Below are positions 4,221 through 5,095 of a stretch of DNA of 5,095 bases, in pieces. The stretch lies in contig JAFQPT010000294.1 of assembly GCA_017411665.1 (NCBI GenBank), positions 1 to 5,095 of the forward strand, read 5' to 3'. The notes beneath the pieces were generated by a model. It was not told the DNA's origin and did no database searches. It saw only the letters and a program-made list of their open reading frames with translations. The position numbers and the translations under genes are program-made. Within the stretch, counting starts at the first letter, position 1. Each line of letters begins with the position of its first letter. The stretch comes from Oscillospiraceae bacterium (lineage in GTDB: Bacteria > Bacillota_A > Clostridia > Oscillospirales > Oscillospiraceae).

Positions 4221-5095
4221 ATGAGTAAAATTGTATTTTTCTGTATACCCGCTCACGGGCACACCAACCCGACATTGGGTGTAGTGAAAGAACTGATTCA
4301 TCGTGGGCATGAGGTATGGTACTATTCTTATAACAATCTCCGTGACAAAATCGAAGCCACCGGAGCAACATTTGTCTCATGTGATGCATTCGACGCTGAG
4401 CAGCGCATTGCACCAAAGGATGCCGCACGAATCGGAAAAGACCTTGCATTTTCCACAAAAGTTCTTGTGGATACGACTCTGGCATTAGATGACACAGTCA
4501 TGGCTCATATGCAGGCACTGCAGCCGGACTGTATCGTCGCCGACTCTATGGCTGTGTGGGGAAAAGCCGTTGCAATCAAACTGGGGATTCCTTTTGTATC
4601 TTCCACAACTACTTTTGCCTTTAATCAACATTCCGCTCAAGTCATGAAGCAAAGTCTTTGGGAATTGATAAAGATGTTGCTGTCTATGCCCAAAATCAAC
4701 AAGCAGCTGAAGCGCCTGCAGAAAAAAGGATACCCCATCCATAACATTCTGGATATCATTCAAAACGACAATGATACCCACACCATCGTATATACCTCTC
4801 CGGAATTTCAGCCCTGCTCCGATACATTCTCCAATCGTTATTCCTTCATTGGACCGTCCATTCGCCCCATTGAGCATCCTATTCAAAAAACACAAGACAA
4901 ACTCATTTACATCTCTATGGGAACCGTCAATAACGACATGCTTCCCCTTTACAAGCAGTGCATCGCCGCATTTGCGGAAACCGAGTATCAAGTTATTCTC
5001 TCCGTAGGTGATCATCTGGATATTCGCAAACTGGGTGTGCTGCCCCAACACATATCTGTTTATCCTCGTGTTGACCAAATCGCGGTATTGGAACA
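4221..5095 (+). CDS. MGT/UGT-type glycosyltransferase (GT1 fold family), 3' end outside the window
   Basis: 291 codons are present and the frame is still open at the right edge; family members are about 390-410 aa, so roughly a quarter is missing. The N-terminal acceptor-binding domain starts with a Rossmann strand and PAHGHTNPTLGVVKELIHRGH (10-30), the hallmark of macrolide-type glycosyltransferases such as OleD and Bacillus YjiC; this HGH region holds the expected catalytic histidine. Further support comes from LQPDCIVADSMAVWGKAVA (100-118), LGIPFVSSTTTF (121-132) and YTSPEFQP (191-198). The nucleotide-sugar domain begins near 228 with LIYISMGTVNND. The C-terminal donor-binding motif (HGG.nS..E...GvP) would lie past 5095. 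Such enzymes attach a sugar to small hydrophobic acceptors (antibiotics, flavonoids, lipids) in the cytosol. The start follows AAAGGA by 7 nt, 14 nt after the regulator stop, indicating co-transcription and possibly translational coupling. Acceptor and donor sugar are unknown. Confidence 0.9.
   Translation, partial: MSKIVFFCIPAHGHTNPTLGVVKELIHRGHEVWYYSYNNLRDKIEATGATFVSCDAFDAEQRIAPKDAARIGKDLAFSTKVLVDTTLALDDTVMAHMQALQPDCIVADSMAVWGKAVAIKLGIPFVSSTTTFAFNQHSAQVMKQSLWELIKMLLSMPKINKQLKRLQKKGYPIHNILDIIQNDNDTHTIVYTSPEFQPCSDTFSNRYSFIGPSIRPIEHPIQKTQDKLIYISMGTVNNDMLPLYKQCIAAFAETEYQVILSVGDHLDIRKLGVLPQHISVYPRVDQIAVLE

Noticed and set aside
4219..5078. Minus-strand frames (4219-4485, 4485-5078) opposite the glycosyltransferase
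   Set aside because: The plus strand carries an uninterrupted glycosyltransferase with recognisable motifs; the antisense frames have none.

Overview
The window looks like chromosomal DNA of a Gram-positive Clostridia-type bacterium, probably a gut Oscillospirales/Ruminococcaceae relative. This is inferred from strong AAGGAGG-type ribosome binding sites, AT-rich spacers between coding regions of intermediate GC, a YlmH-family S4 protein, an AbrB/SpoVT-type small regulator, and a highly codon-biased gene that favours CTG, GAA, AAG and CCC. No rRNA, tRNA, CRISPR array, insertion sequence or phage gene is visible.

Layout. (1) Positions 1-1267, minus strand: a CNNM/DUF21-CBS-CorC_HlyC membrane protein (HlyC/CorC 'hemolysin-like' or magnesium/cobalt exporter family). 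Its stop codon lies inside a 20-bp perfect inverted-repeat terminator at the left edge. (2) 1268-1612: an AT-rich divergent spacer with a probable minus-strand promoter and a leader of about 170-185 nt, followed by a strong plus-strand promoter. (3) 1685-2851, plus: an M20 amidohydrolase with complete metal-site motifs and extreme codon bias, suggesting high expression. (4) 2852-3132: a gene-free spacer packed with five consecutive hairpins, the least explained part of the window, followed by a probable promoter. (5) 3133-3891, plus: YlmH, closed by a strong intrinsic terminator. (6) 3928-5095, plus: a compact promoter with a 13-bp-arm palindromic operator, driving a two-gene unit of an AbrB-like regulator (69 aa) and an MGT/UGT-type glycosyltransferase that runs off the right edge.

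The genes do not form one pathway. There are four independent transcription units: metal or membrane homeostasis, amide hydrolysis, ribosome-associated RNA binding, and a self-contained regulator plus glycosyltransferase module. The last has the clearest regulatory logic, a near-consensus promoter overlapped by a perfect palindrome. The hairpin cluster is the best candidate for something not covered by ordinary annotation, either a dispersed palindromic repeat or a structured RNA.
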